NCBI RefSeq assembly: GCF_013032445.1
Contig: NZ_WQCA01000001.1
Span: 310,001-374,000, forward strand
Reading direction: 5' to 3'
From: Ruegeria arenilitoris
GTDB lineage: Bacteria > Pseudomonadota > Alphaproteobacteria > Rhodobacterales > Rhodobacteraceae
Length of the DNA stretch: 64,000 nucleotides
The position numbers and the translations under genes were made by a program. The stretch's first letter is position 1; each line of letters opens with the position of its first letter. Below are positions 34,348-42,945 of the stretch, in pieces. The notes under the pieces are model-generated. The model was not told the origin of the DNA. It saw only the letters and a list, made by a program, of their open reading frames with translations, and made no database searches.

Positions 34348-35652
34348 ATGAAATGGCCTTATCTGGCGCTGATTTACGTTTTGCTGATCTTGGCTCCCTT
34401 GGGTTTTTCTTGGTCTCTGGGATGGCCACCGCGATCATTTCATCAAGAACTCGCGTCTGGGCTTGGAATGCTTGCGTTTTCAATAATCTTAGTCGAGTTT
34501 CTGCTGTCTGGGCGGTTCAGGTTCATCTCTTCCGGCTTGGGTATGGATGTGACCATACGGGTGCATCAGTTGATGGCGCGTACAGCACTCGGCTTTGCGC
34601 TGATACACCCGCTTCTGTATCAGGGTACGCCTTCTGGCGGACGCCGACCGTGGGATGAAACAAATCAAATTACGATTTCGACCGACTTTTCAGCGCTGGT
34701 ATCGGGCATCGGCGCTTATTTTTTACTGTTCATTCTGGTCGCCTCCGCAATTGCCCGTAAGTCCCTTGATTACAAGTACGAGACATGGCGCCTCTTTCAC
34801 GGGCTGGGAGCCTTGGTGATTGCCTGCCTCCTGTTGCACCACACTGTCTATGCTGGGCGCTACGGTGGGCATCCGCTATTGACGTATCTCTGGCTTGCCC
34901 TGACCAGTATTGCAGTCGGAACTTTGCTGTATGTCTATCTCGTTCGGCCTTTGCGTCAGAGGAAAAGGCCGTGGCGCGTCATTTCTGTGTCTCGACTAAC
35001 ACCGAGGCAATGGGAGTTACGCCTCGAGCCCCATGATCACAGCGGACTAAACTTCGAAGCAGGGCAGTTTGCCTGGCTAAACGTCGGCCACAGAGCTTTC
35101 TCGCTGCACGAGAACCCATTCTCGATTAGTTCGGCACCAGCCGAAGGCCCCGAAGTTTCATTCCTGATAAAGGAACTTGGGGATTTCACATGTGGTCTCG
35201 GACAGATCGCCCTGCAAACCCGGGTCTATCTGGATGCCCCACATGGGAATCTGTCGATCAGCCACCGCCCTGAGACAGGAATTGTTTTAATCGCAGGTGG
35301 TGTCGGGATCGCGCCCATGTTGAGCATTATGCGTCAAGTTCGACTGAGTCGAACACAGCGCGATCTCAAGCTTATCTATGGCAACCGGGTGGAGGAGCAG
35401 ATTGTTTTTCGCCAGGAGTTGTCCAAAGAAGAAACAGTATTTGTTCTATCCGAACCGCGAAGGGATTGGTCCGGAGAGACAGGCTTGATCGACGGTCCCC
35501 TGTTGGATCGCAATTTGTCTGCTGAACAATTTGAAAGCTGGCTTTTTGTTCTCTGCGGCCCCCCTGCCATGATGGACGCCGTCGAGGATCATCTGATCGC
35601 ACGGGGCACCGAGACCCACCGTATTTTGTCTGAAAGGTTTGACTATGATTAG
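34348..35652 (+). CDS. Ferric reductase-like membrane flavoprotein (FRE/NOX type)
   Basis: 434 residues from ATG at 34348 (GGAG upstream; an earlier start at 34315 lacks one). About six membrane helices, with histidines RVHQLMARTALGFALIHP and LFHGLGALVIACLLLHH suited to two hemes. The FAD site is HENPFSISSAP. The NAD(P)H site is GGVGIAPMLSIMRQVR, followed by the C-terminal FVLCGPPAMMDAVEDHL. It would move electrons from NAD(P)H through FAD and heme across the membrane, to iron or oxygen. A 35-residue membrane peptide overlaps its stop. No iron transporter is adjacent. Confidence 0.87.
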   Translation: MKWPYLALIYVLLILAPLGFSWSLGWPPRSFHQELASGLGMLAFSIILVEFLLSGRFRFISSGLGMDVTIRVHQLMARTALGFALIHPLLYQGTPSGGRRPWDETNQITISTDFSALVSGIGAYFLLFILVASAIARKSLDYKYETWRLFHGLGALVIACLLLHHTVYAGRYGGHPLLTYLWLALTSIAVGTLLYVYLVRPLRQRKRPWRVISVSRLTPRQWELRLEPHDHSGLNFEAGQFAWLNVGHRAFSLHENPFSISSAPAEGPEVSFLIKELGDFTCGLGQIALQTRVYLDAPHGNLSISHRPETGIVLIAGGVGIAPMLSIMRQVRLSRTQRDLKLIYGNRVEEQIVFRQELSKEETVFVLSEPRRDWSGETGLIDGPLLDRNLSAEQFESWLFVLCGPPAMMDAVEDHLIARGTETHRILSERFDYD

Positions 35653-35752
35653 ACTGCTCAGAAACCTGCCCACACGCAAAAAGGTGAAGTTCGCAGTTTG
35701 GTGCTTCAGTTTCATAGTCTTCATCGCTGTCTTGGCCTTTTCCTTACGGTAG
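35645..35752 (+). CDS. 35-residue single-helix membrane peptide
   Basis: ATG at 35645 lies within the end of the flavoprotein gene (ATGATTAG, 8-base overlap). The peptide starts with a basic segment (MIRLLRNLPTRKKVK), then one hydrophobic helix of about 18 residues and a Leu-Arg end. Overlap, composition and position suggest translational coupling to the flavoprotein, perhaps as a small subunit. Reality as a gene is inferred from layout only. Confidence 0.5.
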   Translation: MIRLLRNLPTRKKVKFAVWCFSFIVFIAVLAFSLR

Positions 35753-35789
35753 CCAGGCAGACTATTAAGCCTTGGCTAACTTCAAAACT

Positions 35790-35809
35790 ATCAGCCGAAA
35801 ATGGCTGAT
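35790..35809. other. Stem-loop between flavoprotein peptide and flavodoxin genes
   Basis: ATCAGCC-GAAAAT-GGCTGAT, a perfect 7-bp stem 37 bases after the small peptide gene. Only two T follow, so it could be a weak terminator or a mRNA-processing site. Confidence 0.45.
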
Positions 35810-35979
35810 TTGCTTGGAGATGTATGTCGTCGCGAACTTCCTCAAAAGACATGATCTGCATGGACAGAAAAGGAGTTTCACAACTCTCCCAAGTAACGCC
35901 TTTGATGGAGATCAAGGGCAAAGCACGCCTCTTATTCATAATCAGCAATCTATTCAGACCGATTTATGGGAGGATCGGA

Positions 35980-36525
35980 ATGACCGTACTCATCGCCTTC
36001 GCTACAGTCGAAGGCCAGACAGCAAAGATTGCGCGCTTCATCAACAATGTCGCAAAGAATGCCGGTTTCAACACAAAGCTGATCAATACCGATGAAATGT
36101 CCAGCCACGTATCGCTTGACGATGTGGTCAAGATTGTTCTTCTGGCCCCTGTCCACGAGCGTAGACACCCCGAGTCATTCGAGGCTTTTGTCGCTTCAAA
36201 TAGAGATGCCCTAATGAAACGAAAGTCTCTCGTGCTTTCCGTCGGTCTAAAAGCTGCTTTCGCGTCAGGTCGAGAAGAAGCGCGCGACTATCTCAACGAA
36301 ATGCTAATGCGAACAGGTTTTGAACCAGATGCAACGGCGTTGGTCGCAGGCGCAGTGAAGCCGGAAAACTACGGGTATTTTGAGAGGGAGATCCTTAAGC
36401 ACGTTGTCTTGCTTGGTCGAAAAATCGATCCACAAGATGGGGTACGGGAATTTACTGACTGGGATGAACTGACGTCAATTGTGATAGGTTTTCTTGGCGG
36501 ATCCGGTCGGGCAAATCAACCTTAA
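35980..36525 (+). CDS. HemG-like flavodoxin-domain protein
   Basis: 181 residues from ATG at 35980, with GGGAGG six bases upstream. The longer open frame from 35824 is not believed. Flavodoxin fold: VLIAFATVEGQTAKIARF at the FMN phosphate loop, VKIVLLAPVHERRHPESFEAF, SVGLKAAF and a C-terminal TDWDELTSIVIGFL. Length and pattern match protoporphyrinogen oxidase HemG (menaquinone-linked), but no heme genes are nearby, so another flavodoxin role is possible. 227 bases from the flavoprotein peptide, same strand. Confidence 0.75.
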   Translation: MTVLIAFATVEGQTAKIARFINNVAKNAGFNTKLINTDEMSSHVSLDDVVKIVLLAPVHERRHPESFEAFVASNRDALMKRKSLVLSVGLKAAFASGREEARDYLNEMLMRTGFEPDATALVAGAVKPENYGYFEREILKHVVLLGRKIDPQDGVREFTDWDELTSIVIGFLGGSGRANQP

Positions 36526-36624
36526 CCTCAAGCAAGTACCCAATAACAACTGGCTGTTCCCGTATTACCCGATGAACGCATAGAGCCACCTATCCCAGCA
36601 AATCACAATCGCCTGTTTTCTTCA

Positions 36625-37470
36625 TCAGTGTCCGAATAGCACTGGCAAACTTGTCTGCTCCAACATTGCTTGCGTCGTTCCCCCCAATACCGACTGACGC
36701 AAATGGGAATGCCCGTAAGCGCCCATAACAACGAGGTCGGCCCCCAGTTCTCGTGCGCGTTCCTGAATGCAGTGTTCAATTGAATTCCCGCCGCACGGGA
36801 ACTGCGACACGGTCACGGTGCAACCGTGATGGCTAAGCCATCCAGCTAGGTCAGTTCCGGGCACTTGACCTTCTACGTCATCAGGCGACGACAAATCAAA
36901 ACACCCAATCACAACTTCGTTGGCCGCCAGAAGAATGGGTAAAGCTAAATGCGCAACCCTAGACGCAGGCAGGCTATCATTCCATGCCAAAAATATGCAG
37001 TCGCGTTGGGCAAACGGATCTCCGTTTATCATCAGGGCTACCGGCGAATGGAACAATACTCCGTAGGCGATCTCATGAAACAAATCGGGGTCTTTTCGCA
37101 ACTCAGCGTCTAGAAAGGCGATATCAGAGCTATTGGCTTGACTAGCCACAAGATGCTTTAACTCTGTTCCAGATCCCATAAAGGCAATTACATTTGCAGA
37201 TACGCCCTGCCCGACCAGGAGCGCTTCAACTTCTGTGGCGCGGGACTTCAAGGCGGCATTTTTTCTGTTAAGAACATCCAGCCAGTTTGAAGGAAGACCC
37301 GCCTCAACAAACCTGTTTGATCCATACTTTAGGTAAGGCAGGTTGGGTAAGCCCGCGATCAACACGCAATTCAAGTGACTGTTCTGGTTACGGGAAGTTT
37401 CAGCGCATTCCAAAATCGACGCGTCGTCAGTATCAATTCCTACGTAATATGCCACTGTTCTGTATTGCAT
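36625..37470 (-). CDS. Universal stress protein, tandem UspA
   Basis: 281 residues forming two Usp-like halves. The C-terminal one carries the ATP-binding motif GAYGHSHLRQSVLGGTTQAML (G-2X-G-9X-G-S/T pattern). The first half (about 1-145) is degenerate at the motif. A strong ribosome site (GGAGG) precedes the ATG. USPs of this size respond to starvation, oxygen or membrane stress. Convergent with the HemG-like gene. Confidence 0.85.
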   Translation of the reverse strand: MQYRTVAYYVGIDTDDASILECAETSRNQNSHLNCVLIAGLPNLPYLKYGSNRFVEAGLPSNWLDVLNRKNAALKSRATEVEALLVGQGVSANVIAFMGSGTELKHLVASQANSSDIAFLDAELRKDPDLFHEIAYGVLFHSPVALMINGDPFAQRDCIFLAWNDSLPASRVAHLALPILLAANEVVIGCFDLSSPDDVEGQVPGTDLAGWLSHHGCTVTVSQFPCGGNSIEHCIQERARELGADLVVMGAYGHSHLRQSVLGGTTQAMLEQTSLPVLFGH

Positions 37471-37558
37471 TCCCGACCTCCGTCCGGAATTTCAATTTGC
37501 CCGAGAGCCGTGCGCACGGATTAAACCAAAGAAGAGACAATGTTGTTGGTCGATCTTC

Positions 37559-37936
37559 TTACTTCGGCAGCATGAAGAACTCTTCCAGCACAATCTTGCC
37601 GTCCGCCACCGAATACTCTGCGATCTCGCGCAGGGTCATACGCTCACCCGTAGCCTTCTGAATCACTTCAGCTCTGAAGCGTACTCCAAAGCGGTTGGGT
37701 GGGTGGACGTAGGGCCCATCCACTTCTAGTTCTTGGATTTCATGCGACGCCAACCAATCCTCTCTTTTTCCCTTGATGGCTTCTCGACCCTTTGTAACGC
37801 GGAATTGTCGAACCGGAGGCACAACAGCCTCTATCGACTGCGCGTTTTCGGCATACATCTCATCAACACTTCCAAGGCCCCTGCGCTCACGCATGGCCTG
37901 AACGAAGGATCTACCGATTTCAATCAACTCTTCCAT
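37559..37936 (-). CDS. SnoaL-like (NTF2-fold) protein
   Basis: 125 residues from ATG at 37936 with GGGGGAGG upstream. The pattern IGRSFVQAMRERRGLGSVDEMYAENAQSIE ... FRVTKGREAIKGKREDW ... LREIAEYSVADGKIVLEEFF is that of SnoaL-like small cone-shaped domains. These act as isomerases, hydrolases or inert partners. It follows the USP in the same direction 88 bases upstream and may share its stress role. Confidence 0.7.
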   Translation of the reverse strand: MEELIEIGRSFVQAMRERRGLGSVDEMYAENAQSIEAVVPPVRQFRVTKGREAIKGKREDWLASHEIQELEVDGPYVHPPNRFGVRFRAEVIQKATGERMTLREIAEYSVADGKIVLEEFFMLPK

Positions 37937-38276
37937 GAATCCTCCCCCTGAATTGCCATTGACTGTACCACTTCTTGCCCGTTCAAATCTTGACAAGGAT
38001 CAAAAAGCAATTTGGTGGAAATTGTGCGACCGGTTCGAACCAGTCCCAGTTAAGTCAGTATAGCTGCCCTTCATGCAGTACCAAGCTTGCGCCATTCTGC
38101 ACGGGTTCTGTCAGAGGAATAGCATCCTGTCGTCGTTCTTGTTTCACCATCCGGGCAAGAGAGCGCAATGAAAAGATCAGTAAAGAAAAAGACTTTGCAG
38201 AGCGGTGCGAAACCGAAAACCAAGCATCCCAAAAGCCGTCTAAAAAAGCTCTCCATGCGCCCATTCACTAAAAAAG
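37937..38276. other. Remnant-rich gap left of IS copy 1
   Basis: No supported gene. About 38022-38091 resembles the left end of the IS6 copies (TTCGAACCAGTC, TATAGCTGCC and CCAAGCTTGC blocks in order), but its inverted repeat is decayed. At 38104-38119 a second end-like sequence, GGTTCTGTCAGAGGAA, differs from the intact inverted repeat at two positions. The rest is unassigned. Confidence 0.5.
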
Positions 38277-39094
38277 GGTGCTGTCAGACGAATTCGAACC
38301 AGTCTCAGCTATGTTGATATCGCTGCTCTTTATGCCGCACCAAGCTTGCACCTCTCGGCGAGAGCAACGGTGCATGTCAGCTTGAAGGTGTCGCGGCTGG
38401 CTAGCGATCTTTCCTGGTTGAAGTGGTTGTAGACAGAAGAATGAACGGCGGCGAACTTCTGCAGACTTCGCATCCGCCTGAAACGTTGCATGGCGCGTTC
38501 GCGTCGTCGAAACGGGAGGTGTGAGTTCTCAACCCGGTTAATGAGCCACCTGCCCGTCTTCTGCTTTTCCGTCACACCGAGTTCTCTGAGTACCGCCCGA
38601 TAGGATGCGAAGCGATCCGTGACCAACTCGTTCACTGTACCGTGCCGCTTCATAAATTTCCTGAGTAATTTCAATGCCGCCGGCTTGTTTCGACGCTTGG
38701 TGACCACGGTTTCAAGCACCTCGCGTTCGTGATCAACGGCGCGCAACAGGTAGTGCCGCCGACCGTCTACCTTTACGAAGACTTCGTCGACATGCCATTT
38801 CGATTTTGAGTATGCCCGCAGCTGCTGGACCCGTTTTCTCCGGATCTCCGCCGCGAACATCGGACCGAAACGGTTCCACCAATACCGCACTGTCTCGTGG
38901 CTCACTTCAATGCCGCGCTCATGCAACAGATCTTCCACGTTTCGAAGCGATAGCGGGAACCGAACGAAAAGCATCACCGCAAGGCGGATGATCTCGGGAC
39001 TGGTTTTGAAGTATTTCAAAGAGACAGGTCTGGTCATGGGCAAAAGCTTCGCAACCGCCCTGCCCCGCTCAAGCAATGTTCTTCAGACAAGACC
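38277..39094 (-). mobile_element. IS6-family insertion sequence, copy 1 (intact)
   Basis: 818 bases bounded by imperfect inverted repeats: GGTGCTGTCAGACGAA at the left, and GGTCTTGTCTGAAGAA read inward at the right (39079-39094). It contains a complete transposase. No matching 8-base target duplication is seen in the flanks, so the copy has probably taken part in deletion or cointegrate events. Confidence 0.85.
38330..39037 (-). CDS. IS6-family transposase (copy 1)
   Basis: 235 residues from ATG at 39037. An upstream open extension to 39076 crosses the IS terminus side. Zinc-less helix-turn-helix N-terminus (NVEDLLHERGIEVSHETVRYW), then the DDE core: WHVDEVFVKV (Asp 84), VTDRFASY (Asp 141) and INRVENSHLPFRRRERAMQR with the catalytic Glu at residue 170. 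Complete, with no premature stop. Confidence 0.92.
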   Translation of the reverse strand: MTRPVSLKYFKTSPEIIRLAVMLFVRFPLSLRNVEDLLHERGIEVSHETVRYWWNRFGPMFAAEIRRKRVQQLRAYSKSKWHVDEVFVKVDGRRHYLLRAVDHEREVLETVVTKRRNKPAALKLLRKFMKRHGTVNELVTDRFASYRAVLRELGVTEKQKTGRWLINRVENSHLPFRRRERAMQRFRRMRSLQKFAAVHSSVYNHFNQERSLASRDTFKLTCTVALAERCKLGAA

Positions 39095-39138
39095 CCGCAA
39101 TCAGTAGCGCCACATGAAAACCCTTAAAAATCAGGAGT

Positions 39139-42100
39139 TCAGTTGGCAGATCTGTTAGTAATTAGCTTTAAAGCATCCCTCACATCGGACGTATGCTCAC
39201 CTGCCGCAATCTCAGACAAAGCAGTACGAAGATCAAAGATCGCACTATTCGCCTGTCCAAATAGTTTACACTGCTTTGCATAATCTACCGATGTTCTGAG
39301 TTCGAACATCTTTGCTTTTTGCTTTCTCGCAGTGTTTAACGCCTTAAGAAATTCTTTGTCCGCCAACTCATTCTCGCAACGTGCGAGCGCGTAGACTCGA
39401 TCCGTCTCAGACTGAGCCCATCCCTCATTTGTTTTACGCTGTTGATCTCGGGCCTGAGCTAACAAGTTTAAGGCTCCTTCCCGATCACCCATTTTCAAGG
39501 TGAGTTCCGCAACTAAAGTCAGAAAGAACGGCTTGTAGTTTCCCGCACCACTGTCCCACCACGCTTTCGACGCTTGGTTTAGTGCGTCGATCGTTTCTTG
39601 TTTGGGTGAAACATAGGCACTTACCCAACTTCGCCACAAGGTCGCAGTCACAGACATGAACGTGAATGAATGCCTGTCTGAAACCTCCTCAAGTTGCTCT
39701 ACCACCTCTAAGACTTTTTCTGGCTCACGACGCAGCAGGTAAAGCATGCACAGATAGGTCAGTGACTGTGCGATGCTGTGAGCATGTTCTAGATTCTTTG
39801 CACCCACCACCGCGAGTTTTTGAACCTCAAGCGCTTTGTCAGGGTCTCCGCGCATCCACATTGCCAAGCTTAAAAAGCACGAGGTGATCGCCGCATGGTC
39901 TGATCCATAGATGTAAGCGAGGTGTCCATCTCGTTTCCGGCTGTAGAGTTCCAGTGCTCTGTTTAATTGCTCGTATGCTGGCTCTAGGTCACCGATGTGG
40001 AACAATACAGCACCCATTGCGCGATGCGCCACCATCTGATGCTGCGTCTCATGAGTCGAAGCCGCTAAGTCCAACAATTGCGCCGCGACGTTCCTAGCCA
40101 AATCATACTCGGCACGCACCAAATGGAAGGAATACAAACCATTCAGAACTGGGAACAGATGCTCTGTTTCTTCAACGCGCTCACACAAGTCGCGTATTCT
40201 TGCGTAAACAGTACCGGTTTCATCGGCGGCTATTCCTTCGGTCGATCGTAATACACCGGCCCTGAGAACCTGAATCTCAATTTCCCTGCGGTCCCGCTCA
40301 ATACCTTGATCCAGTTCGCCAAGCTGCTCAAGTGCCAAGGACAGTTGTGTGCTTGCCTCCGTGTTGGCGGACCGCTGAACTGCTCGTTGGCCTGCAAGGT
40401 AACGGTAATCCACGGCTTCCTTACTCATTCCCGCCATAGTGTAATGATGAGCCAGAATTTCCGGACTTGCATCACCAGTTTGAGCCGACGTGTCATTCAA
40501 GTGTTGCGCGACACTAGAGTGTAGAACTCGACGTTCCCGCTTTAAGAGACTGTTGTAGGCGGTGTCACGAATAAGGGCATGACAGTAGCTGAAGGTTTTA
40601 AAATCCTCTTCGCGAGAAACTGTAACTATCCCTGCCTCTACCAGAAGCTCCAGACCCGCACGCAGCGCATTATCGCTAATGTCGGCCACTTTAGAGATCA
40701 ACTGATACGTAAACTGAGGTCCAATGACAGCTCCGATCTGTGCGATCTCTTTGGCAGAACTCAAGCGGTCAAGGCGCGCCATTAATGCATCATGTAAAGT
40801 GCTGGGCACCGAGTTCGCCGGAGAAGCGCCACCCATAGTGTACGTGTCTCTACCCTTAGTCAGGTCCCCCGCTTCAAGGAGATCTTTGGTTACCTCCTCG
40901 ACGTATAGAGGCACGCCGTTAGATCTTGCCGCGACCACGTCATACATCTCGTCAGCGACCATCTCGCCTTTGGCAACTTCGTCGACAATGCTCTTGACCT
41001 GTTGAAAATTTAGTTGCTTCAAGTCGATTTTTGTCAGGTTCGATTGAAGTATCCAACTTGGGTCGAACTCGGGTCTGAATGTCATAACGACCAGCACCGG
41101 AAGTTCACGAATTCGGTCCACGATCCGATCCATCAGCAATTTGGTCGTTGGATCTATCCAATGAGCATCTTCAAACAGGAAAAGTACCGGATAACCCGCA
41201 GCCGCTGACGAAAGATTGCTCAGTAACAAATCCAAAGACTGATTCATGATCTGCTGAGGTGTCAGCTTCAATGGCCCCAAACGATCTTCAAACGGCAGGG
41301 AAAGAAGCGATGCTGCCAGCTTCAAAGCTTCGTCCGATTGATCGCTCAATACGCCGCGAATTTTTTCAAGCTTAACGTGGTTGGGCTCATCAGCACAAAG
41401 ATCAGCAGCGCCCTCAAGTTGGCGAATGACAGGATACAGTGCGGTCGCAAAATGATATGGAGAACACTGATATCGCGCTTGCGTGTGGGGCAATTCGGAA
41501 ATGTTCTGTCGAAATTCCTCGACCAGACGCGATTTGCCAATTCCTGGCTCGCCTGACACCAACACAACCTGCCCCTGACGATCACCAGCTAGCGCCCACT
41601 TCTCGTTCAGCGCTTCCATTTCCGCAACGCGACCGACCAACGGCTTGAGCAAAACATCGTCGATCGCCATGAACCGGCTGACTGTTTCGCGCTCTCCGGT
41701 CACTTGCCACGCTTCGACTTCTTTAGCAAAACCCTTGAGCTTGAACGCGCCGCGCAGAATGTACTCAAAAGCTTCACCGGCTAACTGATGAGTGGTTGGG
41801 GCAATGATCATCGTCCCCGATTCCGCCATTGCTTGAAGACGTGCGGCCAGATTGGGCGTCTCGCCCATCGCCGTTCCGTCCTCAAACATTTTCTCGCCTC
41901 GCAGATCACCGACCACAACCAATCCGGTTGCTACCCCAATACGGACATTAAGTTTCGCGTGGGTGCGAACATCCGGCATCTCATTAATGATACGTAGACC
42001 TGCGCGAATAGCACGCTCCGGATCATCTTCGTGGGCGTGCGGAAAACCAAAAAAGACCATAATCCCGTCACCATAGTAGCTGGCAATATGGCCATCAAAA

Positions 42101-42459
42101 GCTGCGACAGCCGCAGCACAGGTCTCCTTAAAGAGTCGAAGCACATCGGCCAGATCTTCCGGATCAACGCGTTGCGCAATTTCAGTTGATCCGACAAGAT
42201 CGATAAACATGACCGTAAGCTGTCGCCGCTCGGCCACGATCTCGGGGCTGGCGGTTTTTCTGGGCGGTTGCAGACCATTTTCCGTGCTATCGCGAACGGC
42301 CTTCAGAAACCTCCTCCTCGGCCCCAGAGGCAGCCCAATCGTTAAAAGGTCTTCGTCAGTTAATTCAGACAGGTCACCAAGCTCGATTTCATGTTCAGCA
42401 AAGGCGGCAGCATATTTGGATAAACCATATTTCTTTAACCAAGACTCGAGATCGGACAT
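39139..42459 (-). CDS. SAM domain / class III nucleotide cyclase / AAA ATPase / TPR protein
   Basis: 1106 residues. A SAM domain (about 3-58: WLKKYGLSKYAAAFAEHEI, LTDEDLLTIGLPLGPRRRFL) is followed by a class III cyclase (about 78-255) with FIDLVGST (Asp 87) and YYGDGIMVFFG (Asp 131). Next is an NTPase with Walker A SGEPGIGKS (302-310) and LFLFEDAHWID, then a long TPR-like helical region. This architecture is common in alphaproteobacterial signalling proteins. Ligand and output are unknown, and the Lys/Asp substrate pair that separates adenylate from guanylate cyclases was not resolved. It stands alone between IS copies 1 and 2 and is oriented like them. Confidence 0.85.
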   Translation of the reverse strand: MSDLESWLKKYGLSKYAAAFAEHEIELGDLSELTDEDLLTIGLPLGPRRRFLKAVRDSTENGLQPPRKTASPEIVAERRQLTVMFIDLVGSTEIAQRVDPEDLADVLRLFKETCAAAVAAFDGHIASYYGDGIMVFFGFPHAHEDDPERAIRAGLRIINEMPDVRTHAKLNVRIGVATGLVVVGDLRGEKMFEDGTAMGETPNLAARLQAMAESGTMIIAPTTHQLAGEAFEYILRGAFKLKGFAKEVEAWQVTGERETVSRFMAIDDVLLKPLVGRVAEMEALNEKWALAGDRQGQVVLVSGEPGIGKSRLVEEFRQNISELPHTQARYQCSPYHFATALYPVIRQLEGAADLCADEPNHVKLEKIRGVLSDQSDEALKLAASLLSLPFEDRLGPLKLTPQQIMNQSLDLLLSNLSSAAAGYPVLFLFEDAHWIDPTTKLLMDRIVDRIRELPVLVVMTFRPEFDPSWILQSNLTKIDLKQLNFQQVKSIVDEVAKGEMVADEMYDVVAARSNGVPLYVEEVTKDLLEAGDLTKGRDTYTMGGASPANSVPSTLHDALMARLDRLSSAKEIAQIGAVIGPQFTYQLISKVADISDNALRAGLELLVEAGIVTVSREEDFKTFSYCHALIRDTAYNSLLKRERRVLHSSVAQHLNDTSAQTGDASPEILAHHYTMAGMSKEAVDYRYLAGQRAVQRSANTEASTQLSLALEQLGELDQGIERDRREIEIQVLRAGVLRSTEGIAADETGTVYARIRDLCERVEETEHLFPVLNGLYSFHLVRAEYDLARNVAAQLLDLAASTHETQHQMVAHRAMGAVLFHIGDLEPAYEQLNRALELYSRKRDGHLAYIYGSDHAAITSCFLSLAMWMRGDPDKALEVQKLAVVGAKNLEHAHSIAQSLTYLCMLYLLRREPEKVLEVVEQLEEVSDRHSFTFMSVTATLWRSWVSAYVSPKQETIDALNQASKAWWDSGAGNYKPFFLTLVAELTLKMGDREGALNLLAQARDQQRKTNEGWAQSETDRVYALARCENELADKEFLKALNTARKQKAKMFELRTSVDYAKQCKLFGQANSAIFDLRTALSEIAAGEHTSDVRDALKLITNRSAN

Positions 42460-42662
42460 AAATTAGTTTTACTTGCGGTAATAGCAGAACCACTACATTT
42501 GCCCTACCAGCAAGCATCTCCTCATTAGCTTAGCCCATGATCGGCCCCACAGAAGTGGTCCAGTTTGATTGTTAGTGCATGAATGGCCTTTGGTCCATCG
42601 GGACGACGGTTTCCGGCGTGGGTGACCCTTTCGCGATTGCACTCCCGAGGTTGGATGTTGAT

Positions 42663-42945
42663 CTAGTGATCACGACCAAGCGCCCGGTAAAATCCCAGAC
42701 CTTTGGTCCAGTTCGGGAACTGAGAGAAGCTGTCGACCTGATCGTCGTTGCGCCCGCGCGGAAAGGACTGCAACTCGCGTTTGAACGCTGTCAGCCAGGG
42801 AGCTTCGGTTGGCAAATACACCTTGCCCTCTTCGACCGGACTGCAGGCTGACTGGAACCGGGTTTCCTTGTCCTTGTCAGGTTTAATGCGTTCGAGCCGC
42901 CGACGGTCATCACGAAACAATTCATCCAAAAGCGGTTTGCCAGAT
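42663..42945 (-). pseudogene. C-terminal fragment of a phage terminase large subunit
   Basis: The frame gives about 93 residues: DKETRFQSACSPVEEGKVYL, PTEAPWLTAFKRELQSFPRG and RNDDQVDSFSQFPNWTKG. That is the end of the terminase nuclease domain, with the DDQVDS Asp pair. The 5' part is missing exactly where the left inverted repeat of IS copy 2 begins at 42946, so insertion or deletion by the IS removed it. The block therefore carries prophage debris. A longer frame from 42989 starts inside the IS. Confidence 0.75.

Noticed and set aside
38269-39102. 8-base target duplications around the IS6 copies
   Set aside because: The flanks of all three copies were compared by eye and do not match.
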